DNA from: Oxytricha trifallax
Lineage: Eukaryota; Ciliophora; Spirotrichea; Sporadotrichida; Oxytrichidae
Assembly: GCA_000711775.1 (NCBI GenBank)
Contig: ARYC01000315.1
Coordinates: 1-64,000, forward strand
Reading direction: 5' to 3'
Length of the DNA: 64,000 bases
Of the stretch, positions 35,691 through 49,380 are shown piece after piece (position 1 is the stretch's first letter; each line of letters starts with the position of its first letter). A program made the translations under genes and the position numbers. Under the pieces are notes generated by a model. The model had not been told where the DNA came from. It saw only the letters and a list, made by a program, of their open reading frames with translations, and did not search any database.

Positions 35691-37875
35691 ATGGCTCAAG
35701 CGGAGTATGATGCCTAGAAAATGTACTTGTTTAACCTCCTTTATTGCTAGGGAGATGACCAGGAAAAGCTCAGTCTAATCTACGATCTTGTGGTTGGGCC
35801 ATGTCTCGCTGAACAGCAACAGAATAACTAGCAATAAAGGTACTCGTCTATCAAGGTATTCAAGCCTAATGACGAAAGAATCATTAGACAGCTAGAATAT
35901 CTCATTACAATTCCTACCATTCTAATGGCAAATATAATTGAGTAATCTAACAAGCTAAATGCTAAAATTCCTGAAGATCAGATCATGCTTGAGGAACTTG
36001 CTAGAGTGTAAATACTCCTTACTGATTCTGCTAACAGCTAGCTTGAAATAATCTTATATACATATCACTTTTGAAATTTTTATTGTTCTTAACTACTTTT
36101 TTGCTTAAAGAATTTGCAGGGATGATCTCAAGAGAATTTTTCTTTCAGAACCAATAAGATAGACAAGATTAATTTTCAAACTTCTCCTCTTCTAAGAAAT
36201 AATCAGACCAATTCATGAGGGGAATAGGTCAGGGCACTTCAAATTAGGTGTAACTTTTGTCAAAGTCGCAGTTTATTCAACAAAGTCTTAAATTAAAATT
36301 TAAACTTACTCAACCCCAGGAGATAAGAAGCAGATTTCTCAAGATGCTCGAAGCTAAAGTAAACATCATGAGAAACTCAATAAACTTCACTCTTATTAAC
36401 AATAGGGATAGCATACTGATCAATCAAAGGGAAATCATGGGTTTTGAGAGTGGGACAAATCTTTAAAAATAAAGGCAGTAACACCATAAGTATTAATAGG
36501 ATTAATATAATTTTCACTCGCAAGAGGATGAAGAAGTTGCTGACGAGTTATTCAAGAAAGCCCTTAGTCCCTCTCGTTTGCAAGATAAGTTTCAAAGCCA
36601 TGGCAGTAGTCTGAAAAATCTATAATCAAGCAGAAGTACTGGAATGCACTCAAATAGAAATTAAAATCATGAAAGATCATCAGAAGAGGAGGATTTTGGG
36701 CAAAATGATTAGTATAATCATAAAAATACTTTTAGTTCAGCTTTTCACCAAAACTACGGATTTAAGGCCTCAACTTAAAACAGAAGGTCAAATATCTAAA
36801 ATGGATCTAAAGTTTAACATCATGGAAGCGGCATAACAATATAAAATTCTTAAAGGAACTCATTAATGTCTAAGTAAATGACCTAACAAGAAATCATATT
36901 TTACATTGATAATTATTTGTAATCCAAAGCAAGCTAGAAGCTAGATATACACCACAACTTGTCAAATTTTATAAAGACTTCATAGTTGAGAAAACTTCAG
37001 AATCACAAACAAAAATCAACCGTAATAGAGAGTACTTGAAGTCTATACCTAAATTTACTTTTGATCTGGATAGGAAACTACATCCAGAAGTAAGAAACTT
37101 AATTGAATATCTTAAGCTAAGAATCAGCGTTTAAGATATCAAGGATGTTGATCATGGCTCCTATTTTGGAGAGGAGATTTATGGCTTGTAAATATTATAT
37201 AAATATTTATTTAAAAAAACACATATTTTTATATGTATAATGCCAGTTTACTTGATGTTATTAAAAGTTTTCAACTGCATGATGCAAGACATAAATTCAT
37301 GGTCTAACCTCAATAACAAAGGACTTCAGTCAAGACACACTCAATCTTAATAAACCCAAAACCCCTTACTTCTATCTGGCCCCCCTAAGAATATGATCTT
37401 CTTAGAGACCAACGAAATCATGCAAGACTTTTAGAGTGTTGATATTAGTGAATAGAAAAGGAAATATAAAGGATTTTTTGAGAAGAATTCTGTGCTTGCT
37501 CCTGTTCTGCTGAATACTGGTGACCGTAAATAAGCTGTCCTTGTTCATATTAACCCTATTACGTTAACTGCAATTATTTAGCATTTAATTTATAAATCTA
37601 TGGAATATTTTTATTAAATATAAACTGCAGAGCTCTATTATAAACCAAATCAAAATTATGACAATAGTGATATATCTGAGTAAAATTTTTATAGTTTAAC
37701 TCTATAAGTAAATTGTGATATAAATAATAAATCTTTATATACAAATTAAACTTATATAACATTTACATTTATTTATTTATTTATAGTATACTTTATATCG
37801 AGTTATTTTCTATATTACTCTACTTCATTTTTCTTGAGTTATTGTATTTATACTTAATTATTCATATATATGTGA
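35691..37875 (+). CDS. Large Gln/Ser-rich protein with helical ends, unknown
   Basis: ATG 35691 (MAQAEYDAQKMYLFNLLYCQ) begins an ordered helical domain (KLSLIYDLVVGPCLAEQQ, ERIIRQLEYLITIPTILMAN, MLEELARVQILLTDSAN). After a junction near 36060-36110, more helical sequence (IRSRFLKMLEAKVNIMRNS, LINNRDSILINQREIMGFES) gives way to a Ser/Asn/Gln-rich linker (36480-36900). A frame change near 36920 leads to KLEARYTPQLVKFYKDFIVE and VRNLIEYLKLRISVQDIKD, an intron (about 37189-37247) and LMLLKVFNCMMQDINSWSNL, ETNEIMQDFQSVDISEQKRK, FFEKNSVLAPVLLNTGDRKQ. The frame is open to TGA 37873-37875, but coding composition fades after about 37600. Function not recognised. Confidence 0.6.
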
Positions 37876-37894
37876 GGCTAAGCACAGCATCTAC

Positions 37895-38105
37895 TATTCT
37901 ATTTCTGAGATAAGAAATGCCCTTATTTTATATATCTATATCTTTTTTGAAAGTTAGGCACTCAGCTATATAGCAAGCGAATATTAACATGTCCTCCTCT
38001 GTGTCTGCATCTACTTCATGAATTTTACCCTCCACTTCGTCATCGTCGAAGTTCACTTTTGAAAGTGATCCTACTTGATCTAGCAAACTCAAAACTTACT
38101 CAGAT
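37895..38105 (-). CDS. Probable last MDS of the phosphodiesterase gene
   Basis: Minus-strand frame reading VLSLLDQVGSLSKVNFDDDE and VEGKIHEVDADTEEDM, of normal composition, lying just downstream of the phosphodiesterase catalytic domain on the same strand. The AT-rich stretch 38106-38240 between them would be an IES; I could not fix the pointer. It could instead belong to another gene. Confidence 0.45.
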
Positions 38106-38239
38106 ATACAAAATTATATAGACAGAGCTGTTTTTGATAAATTTTTAATGAGTTAGGAGAAAATGAAATTTAATGAGGATAATTTTTCATACTTAATGAT
38201 AACTACCACTTCTGATAAATTATTATAAATTTACTATGA

Positions 38240-40045
38240 TCAATAGATCTTTTTGTCTTCTTCAGTTTCTTCATATTGTTCCCATTTACTTACATTAGCC
38301 TTCGCCTCGTCAACATACTCCTTCATACTTGGCATGATTTCAGCAATGACGCTCCACAAAGGAAGGGTTATACCATTAATGAATCCGGGTTACATTTTAG
38401 GAACGATAGTAGTTTCCCTATTGCATAAAAATGAAATTGGTAAGCCTTAGTCTTTCTCCAAGTCACCTTACTGAAAGAATTCTTCAAAGAGTAAGTATGT
38501 CCATTCTTTTACAACTGGGAAGGTTCTTGTGGGTTGTGACACATCACATGCATGTAAACAGCACTCCATAATGAACTGTTAACTCTTGAATATAGAGGCT
38601 TCGTTTTCCTTATTCAATATTTAAGAGGCATTCTCACCATTTTTAATGCTCTTAGCTTCAACCAAGCTTTTTAAAGCTGATAAGTCTGCAGCATGCTTGG
38701 CCATATCTGTAGCCAATATGCAACCAATCACTCTTTTCCTAAAAACTTTCATCTCATCAGTTGTCATTTATTCCAAGAAATTGGTTTCATCTCTCTTGAT
38801 AATTGCGAATGTTTAAGCTACATGATAATTTTCTTAAACACTGATATCATTATAAGTTATAGCTCTATCTGTTAGAGCGTTAACATGATATCCATTTGTA
38901 AAGCCATCATGACCTAAGTCATGGCAAAGTGCTGCAACAATGAAAGCCATTATATCAATATGCTCAAGTTCAGCGAGTTAAATCAGCTTTCCCTAAGTTA
39001 AAAATAAGTTAGCCATATGAGCTACATCAACTCCATGCAAATCATTGTGATACTACACGTCTTTTCTATATGCTAGCATCACGTCATCAAAGAAAATGGA
39101 AAGCTTTCTTTCATTAACATAAACATCTAAGTGATGCTGCATAAAAAAGTGCAATCCTTAAATTGGTAATACTTGGTTTCTACCAACTTTAGAAGTGAAC
39201 TCAAAAATACTAAACTCTCTAGTGTTCGTGTCTTTCAGCTGATCCTCCATTTTTTCATAATCTTGAATCAGTGATCTGATATTGGATTTCCTTCTCATAC
39301 TTTAAATCTAATCCTTAGAAACTGGTTAACCTAAGGAACTCATATCAGCACTGCTGGACGAGGAGTTTCTGCTTAGCCCATGTAGTTTGGCAGCTTTTAA
39401 TGATGAAGAACTGCTGCTTTCATGATTAACTTCCGAATACTCGTTTAACCATCCCTCTATAATATGACTATGTTATCTGGCATATTTTGGAGCCTCTAAG
39501 CTTAAGGTAGCAGTAGCCTAATAGATCTTTCTCTCAGCGATATTATTGATGGCAAAGTTTATCTCTCTTTTTAAATCTTCATTGTTAACATCTTTAAGGT
39601 ATTAATCTTTAAGTTAAATCAAAGTTTTAATGATTCTTTCTGCAGGAGTAGAGTAAGCCCCGATAATTTAATCGTATTCTAAGTCAGGATTTTCTGCGCT
39701 TGCTATTTGATTCATTAACTTGTATAGGTCTCATATTAATCTTCAATAATTGTCAAATCACAAAATACATTAATGTTATTATTACAATGTATCTCTTTAG
39801 AAATTTTCGAATGTAGCCTGATTATTTTCATAAAACGTGAGCAAGTATTGAGCTTCATTGACCTTAATCAAATTGTCTAATTCCAAAATTCTCAACACTT
39901 CTTCTACATTTTCTTAATTGATAAGCTTGTCGATTGAATCTTTGAAAAAGTTTGATTCTTAGAATTTGAGGTTCCAATCTATATAAAACGATTCACTTAA
40001 TTTATCTTCGATTGCTTAAACATCAATGTTAACTAGTGCTTTAGG
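38240..40045 (-). CDS. Class I cyclic-nucleotide phosphodiesterase
   Basis: A continuous minus-strand frame covers the whole PDEase_I catalytic domain. It contains YHNDLHGVDVAHMANLF (HNxxHAxD-type signature, about 39050-39000), ALCHDLGHDGFTN (metal-binding HD...HxG, about 38930-38890), MECCLHACDVSQPTRTF (second metal-site Asp), WTYLLFEEFFQQGDLEKDQG and PISFLCNRET...PKMQPGFINGITLPLW. The N-terminal part is acidic and Gln-rich with a Ser cluster (NHESSSSSSLKAAKLHG), possibly regulatory. A short interruption near 39725-39795 separates the first block (VNIDVQAIEDKLSESFYIDW; FENFQRDTL) from the rest; pointers unresolved. The frame meets TGA 38242-38240. The start codon is not certain. The product should hydrolyse cAMP and/or cGMP; specificity cannot be read from sequence. 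Confidence 0.92.
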
Positions 40046-40402
40046 ATTAAAATTATTAAAATTATTAAAATAAAATTAGTTTAATGTTATATAAGTTGAT
40101 AAGTTTAAGTAAAAATTCACTATTAACAAAAAGAATTTAAATTATATATAATTAATATGTTTTAGGATTTGATTATTCCACCATTATTTCAGTTGCTTAT
40201 CTAATAAGTTAATTTATTTAATCTAATTAATTATAATGCTATATTCTTAAACTTTTTTATTTTTCAATTTACTCTCTATATTTTATTTATTATTTATCTT
40301 ATTAATAATTAATCTAGAAAAATAATAAAACTTTTTTTAATATTATATGAAATTTTCTTATAAAATAATAATGATTTATAGTTATTAGTATTATATTATT
40401 TA
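40046..40402. other. AT-rich spacer
   Basis: Spacer between the 5' end of the phosphodiesterase gene and the 3' end of the WD40 gene, both minus strand. It may hide a first phosphodiesterase MDS; nothing specific seen. Confidence 0.45.
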
Positions 40403-43400
40403 TCAATCAGAAAATTCCTCATCTTATTCTTAAAATAAATTATGATCTTTATATCCATTCTTTTATTATGATTGGATGTTTAGCAATCTATTAATTTCGA
40501 AATCTCTCCATCTTACATCCTCATTATTATTTAGCCAACCTAATAAAAGCCCTTCTGCGTTCCATAATTTCACTTCTCCGTGGTTTGTTCCACTTATACA
40601 AATACCACCATGAACAAAAGCTTTGATAATTTATTTATATATTAATTATATATTATTAAATAATTTTATTTAGACTGGAAAAGTTTGTTAAAAAATACTT
40701 GATTACTTTCTTTTAATTACAATTTAATTATAATTTATTTACTGATTCTTAAATTAAAATTGATAACTTGAGTATTTTCTCTGAGATTTATATGATGTGC
40801 TTACCACTTATTAACCTTTCTGAAGCATGACTTGAATTCTAATTAATTCGCAAAGCCTTAAGTAGCATTATCACTTAGATTTTTAAATGTCACTTTTTAA
40901 TTTCGTTTAGGAGTATTAGTTGAGTTATTTCTTAATGGAAGAATTGTAATTTCTGAATCTACATCATACAACTCATCTATTAATTTTATATAATATTTCT
41001 ATTTAACTTTATATATACTAATTAGCAAATAAATCATCTCTATCCAATGAATTACAATCATCAATAATGTCGAATTTATCTGATTCCTTTTTCTTAGTAA
41101 TAGTAGTCTCAAATCTTTTCATTAAATTTTATTGTACTTTTGAATTTTTAGTAGAATTCTCTATTTTCAATTTAATTTTAGAATTCCCGAAATCTTAATC
41201 ATTAATTTCTGATATATTAAAAGTTTCAGCGACTCCTGTATCACTAACACAAAACATAATGTCTTCAATTCCTTAGTTTATTCCCATTAATAGAATATTA
41301 ATTAAAAGAAATATATAATTAATTAATGAATTAACATATCATATATTAAATATTTATATAGACCCATAAAGCAGTTAGTTACAGTTTTAATGATAAAGGG
41401 AGCGAGCACTCTAGCACTAGCAGGATGACAAATATGCACATTGCCTGTGTTTTAAACTGCAACAATAACATTATTATGTTTACTTAAGAACTGTAGACCC
41501 ACGATGTATATTTCTTTCCCATCTTCATTACTATTTTTATTGTCTGAGAAATAATGATGATTTTTGTTTGGTGATAAGGTGTTTAGAGGATGTTGTTGCT
41601 TCAAATCTTACTCACTCTTTGGGAGTTTAGTGTAGGATTTGAAGGAACCTGTGAATGCAGACCAGTAAGATATTTTATTATCCATGCCACCGATCGCAAT
41701 GTAAGTTTCGTTGTAAGTTATCGCGTATAAATCGCCTTAATGCACATTTTTCTTTATCAATGTTTAACTCACGTAAAGTAAAGATTAAACTATAAATGAA
41801 ATAAGTAATTATTAATTATAAGTTTATTATTCAGAAGCAGCGCCTCCAGTTGATTTAGGGTTGAAGACATTAGAAGGTAGAGGTTTTGTAAAAAATAAGA
41901 CATGGCCCTAGGAAGTTGTTGCGCAAAGATATAAATTGCTTTTTTAATTCAAAAATTGCAATTGACTCAATTCATAATGGCTTTTTGCCTGATTGAGTTT
42001 GAATAAAATAGTGCCTGAATGCAAATTATTTACTGTAATATTGCCGTCTTCATCTGATATAGCTATTTAATTTTGATCTGCTAGATTTAAAGCAGAATAC
42101 TCTAGCTTGCTCTATTATATAGTTGATGATTTGTCTTAAGATGCAACTTTTTCTTTTTTTATTAAGAGAGTTTAATCAATGATTCCAGAATCTAAATCCC
42201 AAGATTTCATCATAAAATCTGAGTCTATTGTCACTACTAAATTCTTTTCTTGTATAATGAAGATAGATGTTAATTAAGAATTATCTGAAACAAGTACAGA
42301 CCCTGGGACTCCACCTTACTATCTCTTTTAATATATTTAAGTTTAAGTCTTTTAAAATCTATCTTTAGTGCCAAGTTTAACCTGGTCCATAATTTAACTC
42401 TCTTGTTTATAAAATCCAAATTTATCTTGTTCCTCAATAATTAAGTTGTCTGTGTTGCCTTTCTAATTAATCAAAGCTTATGTTTATAAAACTTGCAGCT
42501 CAACTTTTTCATTAACTCGCATCTTGTAAACTTTCACCAATCTATTTACAACAAATATCTTGTCAATTTTCCCTGAAGCAAAGCAGCCAGCTGTATATTA
42601 GGCACTGGGAAATTGGATGTCTCTTATGATTTAGATACATTCAAGTTTATTTGCATCCCACAGATTTATCTGCTTATCCCTAGAAATTGAAATTAACTAG
42701 AAGTGTCTGTCATAAAAGTATAGGTAAATAATTTCTGATTGATGTTTTTAAGCTTGCGTGACTTTCACTTTGGCACTGTGATCAAACATTTAAAGTTTTC
42801 CTTCCACTCCTCCTACACATATGAAACCTAGTTAATGTGAGTAATCGCACACAGTTATAGTTGTTTTTTCAATGAAATTTAAGTGAGAATCATTGTGCTC
42901 CCATACTAACTTGAACTCCATTGAATCGTAATTTCTGAGAATACCATCAAAAGTTGTCACTATAAGCCCACTGTCTTAGTTGTAAATTATGTTGGTGATT
43001 GGACCCATTCCTATCTTCATACTTTATCTCATAATTACTCTGCCAAATTTACTTCCTCCCTACTCTTTCTAAATATTTCCCTGATTACTATTCTTTTTCT
43101 CACTTTCATCCTCATGTTGGATTGTAACAATTTCAAATTAACTCACACCACCAAAGCAAGCAATTAGCTCTTTGCTTACTTTATGCCTCTCTACTGCTAT
43201 AGAAGTGCAAATAAATGGTGTGAAGTAAGACTTGGGGTGTTCCTCCACAATCAAAGTTTCCTTTCTAGATTGCTTGAGATAGAAGAACTTGTTTTCACAA
43301 TCAATCAAAGAAAAGATTAAGAGTTGTGATTGTAAGTGGTAGTGTGCTGTTAGTAGATAGGGTTTCTTATTGTTTGGGTTTTGAGATCCGCTTCCTGAGT

Positions 43401-43434
43401 TCTTGAAAACGAGAACTTTATCTGAAATTTACAT
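40403..43434 (-). CDS. WD40-repeat protein
   Basis: The minus-strand frame from ATG 43434 (MQISDKVLVFKNSGSGS) is open for about 1.6 kb and encodes beta-propeller repeats: LIVTTFDGILRNYDSMEFKL, FICVGGVEGKLQMFDHSAKV, ISISRDKQINLWDANKLECI (a classic WD repeat), VTIDSDFMMKSWDLDSGI and AISDEDGNITVNNLHSGTI. After a gap at about 41840-41765 it resumes with DLYAITYNETYIAIGGMDNK, ISYWSAFTGSF and NVHICHPASARVLAPFIIK. Later blocks are DIMFCVSDTGVAETFN and DELYDVDSEITILPLRNNS. The last block has FVHGGICISGTNHGEVKLWN (40620-40560) and ends TGA 40405-40403. The long Ser/Asn-rich inserts are typical of ciliate WD proteins. Its 5' end lies only 103 bp from the divergent surface-protein start at 43538. Scaffold role; complex unknown. 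Confidence 0.82.
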
Positions 43435-43537
43435 ATCCTAACTCTAAGCTGTTTTAAAATAAATGCTTTGAATTCAGAGTTATAATAATTTATTGGATTT
43501 TGATTATAACAATAATTGAAACAGATAAAATATAGAA
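43435..43537. promoter_or_regulatory. Short divergent intergenic region
   Basis: If the start codons at 43434 (minus) and 43538 (plus) are right, both promoters share about 100 bases. If an upstream start is used for the WD40 gene the space is smaller still. In the somatic genome this would be a two-gene nanochromosome or a breakage site; no motif could be recognised. Confidence 0.4.
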
Positions 43538-46500
43538 ATGGCATTGAATATGAAATTACTTGCCTTCTGTTTACTAATAACAGTTTTGTCTTATATCCAG
43601 AAGGTTTAAGGTAATATCCTTAAAATATTTTTAATCATAAATTTACTATTTTAGGAGGATCGATTTTAACGAATATAAACCTGGGTAGTAAAACTATAAG
43701 CGCTACGACTACATATTCATTCACTCTCACTTTAACAACTTCTATTGGAGATGGAACTACAATGATTTTCACTGTCCCTAGTGACATCACTTTGCCATCG
43801 ATTGGGGCGATTAGCTGTACGGGAGTAACTGGATTCAAAAAAACACCTACATGTGCAGTTACAACCAGTACTACTATAAAAGTGTCATTTTCTACTGGAA
43901 CTATTATATCTAAATAGTAATTGAATTCAGAAGAATTATTATCTAACAATATAATCTTAAAGTCTATTTAAATTTCATTTTTAGCATATACCACCCATAG
44001 AATTTGTTATTTTATTAAGGCATTTTTTTAAAACAAAAATATAGAATTTAATTAACTCACAAATAAATGAAATAGGTACTTTGTTAAATTTAAGAATAGT
44101 TTTATGCTTGACATCAATAAAGCTATAAATTTTATTTAATTTAGCCAATTACATTTATCCTTAGCATTAATCAATCTAATTTCCCACTCTTTGTCATTAC
44201 TGTAAGTCTAACTTTTATCATATTTTTCTCAATGAAACCTAATAAAATTCTTTGTAGTTTAGCAACATAAAGAATCCAGGTTCAGCAATGACCTTGAGTA
44301 ACCTCAAAGTAGAAACATACAACAGCACGACGCTTCTAGACACAACCTCCTCAGCAACTGTAACGTACACCCCCATAACTTTGGCATCAAGCGCTGGTAG
44401 CATATCCACAGTGAGCACACAAGTTGGAATTTACACTTCCTTCAGCATATCAGTGAAGATTGGCACTGCAGTGACAGCATCAAGCAAAGTGATTATTACT
44501 TTCCCGAAGTGGGAGCAGAGATCGCTGGGGAAGAGCACACCACAGAGCATGGTAGATAGTATAACAAGCACTTGTACATTAGGTGGAGATTTAAGTGGTA
44601 CTACTAGTTGTAGTTCTTTAGTAAGCGCAGCTTCTTCAGGCATTGTGGATACAGTGACTGTTACAGGTTTGTTTGCGACTACCATTGGACTGGCAATAGG
44701 TAAAACAATCAAGATCACCATCACTATCATTAGATCATTATATAAGCATTTACTCATATGTACATTATAAACTTATAACGTGAGAAATCCCCCAACTCTA
44801 AAACCATATTCTACTTATGAAATTGCCACAACTGACACTAATCTGAATGTTATTGAGTAATGTAGTGGTTTAAGTTTAACAATGACTTCTGTAGGCTAAC
44901 TATCCTCAGATTCATTAGTCAGAGTTATAAATACTGTGGAGATTAATGCACTGGGTACTTACTTGTTTATTATCAAGATTACTAATCCACTGCCTGTAGG
45001 TGGTTGGATTAGAGTTATCCTAAACTAATAGTTATGATCTTCTTTTTAATAAAGTGAATATATTAATAATAAAATGCAATTAGTATAATATGAAATTAAA
45101 AAGAACATCGGAAAAGCAGTTTCATCATCATTCGTGCCATGATCATCATCATCAAATTTTTTGGCTATCTTTGAGACTTATTTGACCTCCTGTTCTAAGA
45201 CACTTCTAGTCTTACTTAGTTTAGCCACTCAAATTTGTATATTTTAGGATGTCTTTTTTGCAATTAACAATTTATGTGAACGCACAATCATCTTCTGCGT
45301 CTAACTATTTCTTTTTATATTATTATTTTTAGAATTCTCTTTATTTTAAATAAATATAAATAAATTATTAATTTATTTATATTCTGATGGTATAAATTAT
45401 TCTATTATATTTGTGAATATGAGTTTACCAAGTGAGGTAACTGCTTCTACCACTCCTAGTTACACAACTTTAGTTCCAGCATTATCTTCATCCTAATTAT
45501 TAAATTAGTTTTCATCCCTATTATGAGTAAAATTATAATCCATTTAAAATTATACCTAAGTTTTTTTATTCATTAATTTTTCCAATCCCCAACAGTTACT
45601 ATGTCAGGTACTTAAATAGACATCAAGAACCTCGTATCAAACTACATAAACGCAGATGAAGCAGTGTCCTTCACTCTATCTAATATCAAAAACCCTGGAT
45701 CAATCAAACCAACCTCTTCCTTCTCAGTCTACACCTTCGATGAGTCTAACTTTGGAATTGATTCTAGAACCACTACTTTAACAGCCACTGCAACTGCTGG
45801 CGCTCTCTCTTCAGTCATCGTGAAACCTATAAACATCACTGGAGTGCTGCAATACGCTAAGAATTACTCAGTGTGGTTCACTATTAACAACCCACTCGCT
45901 ATATCTACAGACGGAGTGACAATAACCTTCGATAGTACAAGTCTGGGATATTAAGTTAGTAGCAGAACTTGTTTGATATTTAATGCGAATAGTGCTATGA
46001 CGCTGAAAGCTGTTTATACTTGCAAAGCTGATCAGACGACAAATACTATTACTATAGGCGGCATTCTCAATAGTGCAGTTGCTAAGAAGCAGTTTTTCAA
46101 TTTTACAATAGGCAATTTATACATTAGAAATCCGCCAACATCCAAGGCTAGTCCAGCGATCACTGTTTAAACTACTTAATACAATAATAAAGTATAACTT
46201 TATCATTTATATAGATATAACTTAAGGAGGATATTCAGTAGATTTAGGATCAGCAACTCAAATAAATCACAATTATACACATATAGCGACTGCTTTAGTA
46301 TCAGCTGATTCGTATTAAACCAACAAAGAAGATGTAAGTTACACATTCACGATAAATGTCCCAGGTTATGTCTTGACCACCTCTTAAACCTAAAATATAT
46401 ATATATATAAAATTAGATACCAATTTGTTATATAAATTTATTGTATTTTAGTCTTTTTTATTTGAATTAGTGCAAAATTTTATATTAGTTTGGTTGGTCA

Positions 46501-49380
46501 TTACTTTGCCATCACAGATAACATTCTACGATGAAAGCAAAGCAGAGAGGTAGTGCGGAAGATTGACATTAGTTGGCTTTTAGAACTCAAGCAGACTAGA
46601 CTGTAAAGTTGATGGCTAAAACATCACCATCAAGAAAGGTTTTGACAAAGCAATTACTGACGATCCAGTGACTCAATTAATCGTAATTATTTATCTCTAT
46701 AAATGTCATTGTCATAAATCAATTACAATTTAGCAAAAGTGACTTTATAGATAAACATACCTGGGTTGAGGAATCCAAGATCTCTAGCTGCTACCTCAGG
46801 TTTTAACATATCAATAGTAGATGCTAGTCAGTATTACCCCGTTTACATTTCTTACAATTCACCCACTATATCAATGACTTTATTCATTTTATATGTAAAG
46901 GAACATTTTACTACTTTTGTTTAAGATATTTGAAATGACCAGTGTGAGTAAAATGAAATCAGTAGTGCTGGTGAGATCAAGTAAAGTTAACGGTGATTCA
47001 GCAAACTACACATTCACGGTTAATGTGGCAAATAACATTGCAAGTATTGATTATTTCATAGTCACACTACCTGATGATGGGCCATTGTTTAATTCTAAGA
47101 GTAAATGCATTGGACAGGGATCTTATTTCAATACAAGATCTAATGTTTATGTATATTATTATATCAATTAAATAATTAATTAAAAAGAACCATGACTTAT
47201 ACTTATCAAAGCCCTTATAGCATTAAATTCACAATAGTAAACAAATCATAAATATTTTAATATAATAGATGATTATTTAATTCTTTTTAATAATTTTAAA
47301 AAGAATATCATTACTACGAAACTTGTAAACCAGCATATCAAGCTCCTTTTCCGTTTTAGTAACTGATGTGAAAAACCCAACCTCCACAAAGCCCTCCTCC
47401 TCACTGACTATCTCCCAGTACACCTCCACTGGATCCCAGGTAGAATCAGTGAACACCGGTGTGCTAGTGGTAAACGACTCTCCTGCCCAATTTAACACAA
47501 CTTAATTCTCAGTTACTTTAGCAAATTATCAAGTGAGTGCATCTACGAGCTACACTTTCACTTTTAATCCCGTTAATTATCAACAAGATATGATTGTGCA
47601 CATTGTGTTCCCCAGTGAGGTTGTACTCCCGAGTGCTGCTGATGCGAAGAATGTCAAGTGTGATGCTGTTCAGGGCACTTCTTATGATCTTACTTGCACT
47701 CTAAATGTTACTAAACCATAATATATATTAATCATACAAGTATTGTAATAAAAATAAAAATTTATTAACTTGGTTTAATAGGACTTTGATAGTAAAGAAT
47801 GCTTTTCCATTTCCACTAGAACCAAGAGTTATCTCTTTTGCTGTTATAATAATTTAGTTTCTAATACAATATGCAACAATGTTAAATATTCATTATATAC
47901 AAACAAAATATGTTTTGAATAATTATAGTCCCATAACTAATCCACCACAAATAATAAAGACTTCAACATTTAAGATATCAACTTACTCATCAGAATATTA
48001 CGCTCTTGACGCCAGAAATACTTCCTTATTGTTTAGGTTTTCCAAATATGTTTTTTACAATAACCTATAAACTATTTATGCATAATAAATAAAAAAAGAT
48101 ATAAATATTTTGAAGTAAATATTTAATTATTGTTAGATTTCGCTTGCTAATTACCTTGCAGATCTTGTGTTGTAACAAACATTACTGGATGCTCAAGTTG
48201 CTATAGTTCCTTAACAGGTAATGCTTCGTTATAATGATTTATTTCAGTTTATTTTTGATTTATAACTCATAAAATTTAATTTATTATAACAAATCTACCA
48301 TTCTTGGTAGATAGATATTGCTATGAACTATGTCCAGTGAGCACTTATTAAGATTTCTCTACTTATACATGCCCCTCCTGCTACTCCAAAAGATGTCGTA
48401 GCTGCACAGGCCCTAAGTCCAGGCAATGCACTAGTTGCTTAGATAAAGCTGTGCTGATTAATGGGAATTGTGTGCTATATATGAATGCTGATTATCCCAT
48501 GCCATTTTTTATTGCGAGTGTATGTTGGATTGCACTCGTCTTTATCTTTCTCATATCTTGTGGGAATAATAAGACTTTGTTTTAATTTAAGTAATGGTGA
48601 TCTAGATTGATATTTATTTATATAAATATGACTTGGTTCATCCCGTCATGCATAGCAGGTGTGAGCATTTTAGAATGGATCCACATGTTTCTCCAGGTAG
48701 GTATTTATGATTACTACGGTTTCACAGATAATTCCTATATAACAGTAATTGGTGGAATATCACTAAACTGTCTCCTAAACATTTACTTCCTTGCTCTTTA
48801 TCTAACTAGATTCAGAAACCATCAAGCATTAAAAGAACATAGAATACATTTCAAGAAAGTTTAAATTTCTAACGTGATAGCCAGCTCATTTATGAGTAGT
48901 AGAATCTTCAAATTCCTTTATTCACATCTCAATGACAAGGAAAGTTGTTAGATTAAGGAAATAGTCAGAGATGAAAAACTAAAAATATACTACAGCTCAC
49001 AGCATTATTTCTCCATGTTACCCACTGCTTTTATACTGGCTAATTCAGTGTATAATTTGATGTTGAGCGTAGATCTTGATCTTAAGTTTACGATATTAAT
49101 GGATATTGAGATTGTGTTAATGTCAGGGATTATATTGAGTTTAATGGCTATTGAATTTGTACCAAGATGTAAAGATAGACCCTAGTGGATCTAGAAAATT
49201 GGGTATAATTTAATAAAATTTGAGATTTAATATGTAAAAATAGATTTTTTTATAACAAATCTCCCTAAAATTATACATAACAATGAATAATAGAAGATTA
49301 AATATGTAACAGAAAAGTATAATGAACTTGGTAATATATCTAAAATTTATTCAATAAAATGTATTTAAATTCGGCTTTGA
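43538..49380 (+). CDS. Secreted/surface multi-domain protein with Cys-rich and membrane C-terminus
   Basis: ATG 43538 starts a signal peptide (MALNMKLLAFCLLITVLSYI) spliced to GGSILTNINLGSKTISATT. Thr/Ser-rich beta domains follow, with a recurring SNIKNPGS motif (44258, 45680) and conserved IRNPPT-type phrases (44785, 46130, 47930). Other blocks are MSASTSYTFTFNPVNYQQD (47533) and MTSVSKMKSVVLVRSSKV (46933). At 48318-48480 a Cys-rich module (CYELCPVSTY, CPSCYSKRCRSCTGPKSRQC) precedes a helix (FFIASVCWIALVFIFLI). A last region with several helices (WFIPSCIAGVSILEWIHMFL, YITVIGGISLNCLLNIYFLA) ends near 49250; TGA 49378-49380 closes the frame. One IES is resolved (43919-44254); others near 44724-44773, 45020-45440, 46390-46500 and 47160-47330 are evident as AT-rich breaks. 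Probably a large cell-surface protein; function unknown. Confidence 0.75.
43919..44254. other. IES in surface-protein gene, pointer TAGT
   Basis: TAGT at 43915-43918 and 44255-44258. Joining gives GTIISKQFSNIKNPGSAMTL in frame. Confidence 0.84.

Noticed and set aside
37350-37375. Telomere-like AAACCCAAAACCCC
   Set aside because: Also inside a continuous coding frame (TQNPLLLSGPPKN); no element boundary.
43350-44757. Minus-strand ORFs rich in Val/Ile opposite the surface protein (43635-43949, 44431-44757)
   Set aside because: They are antisense to clear Thr/Ser-rich coding that follows a signal peptide; not separate genes.
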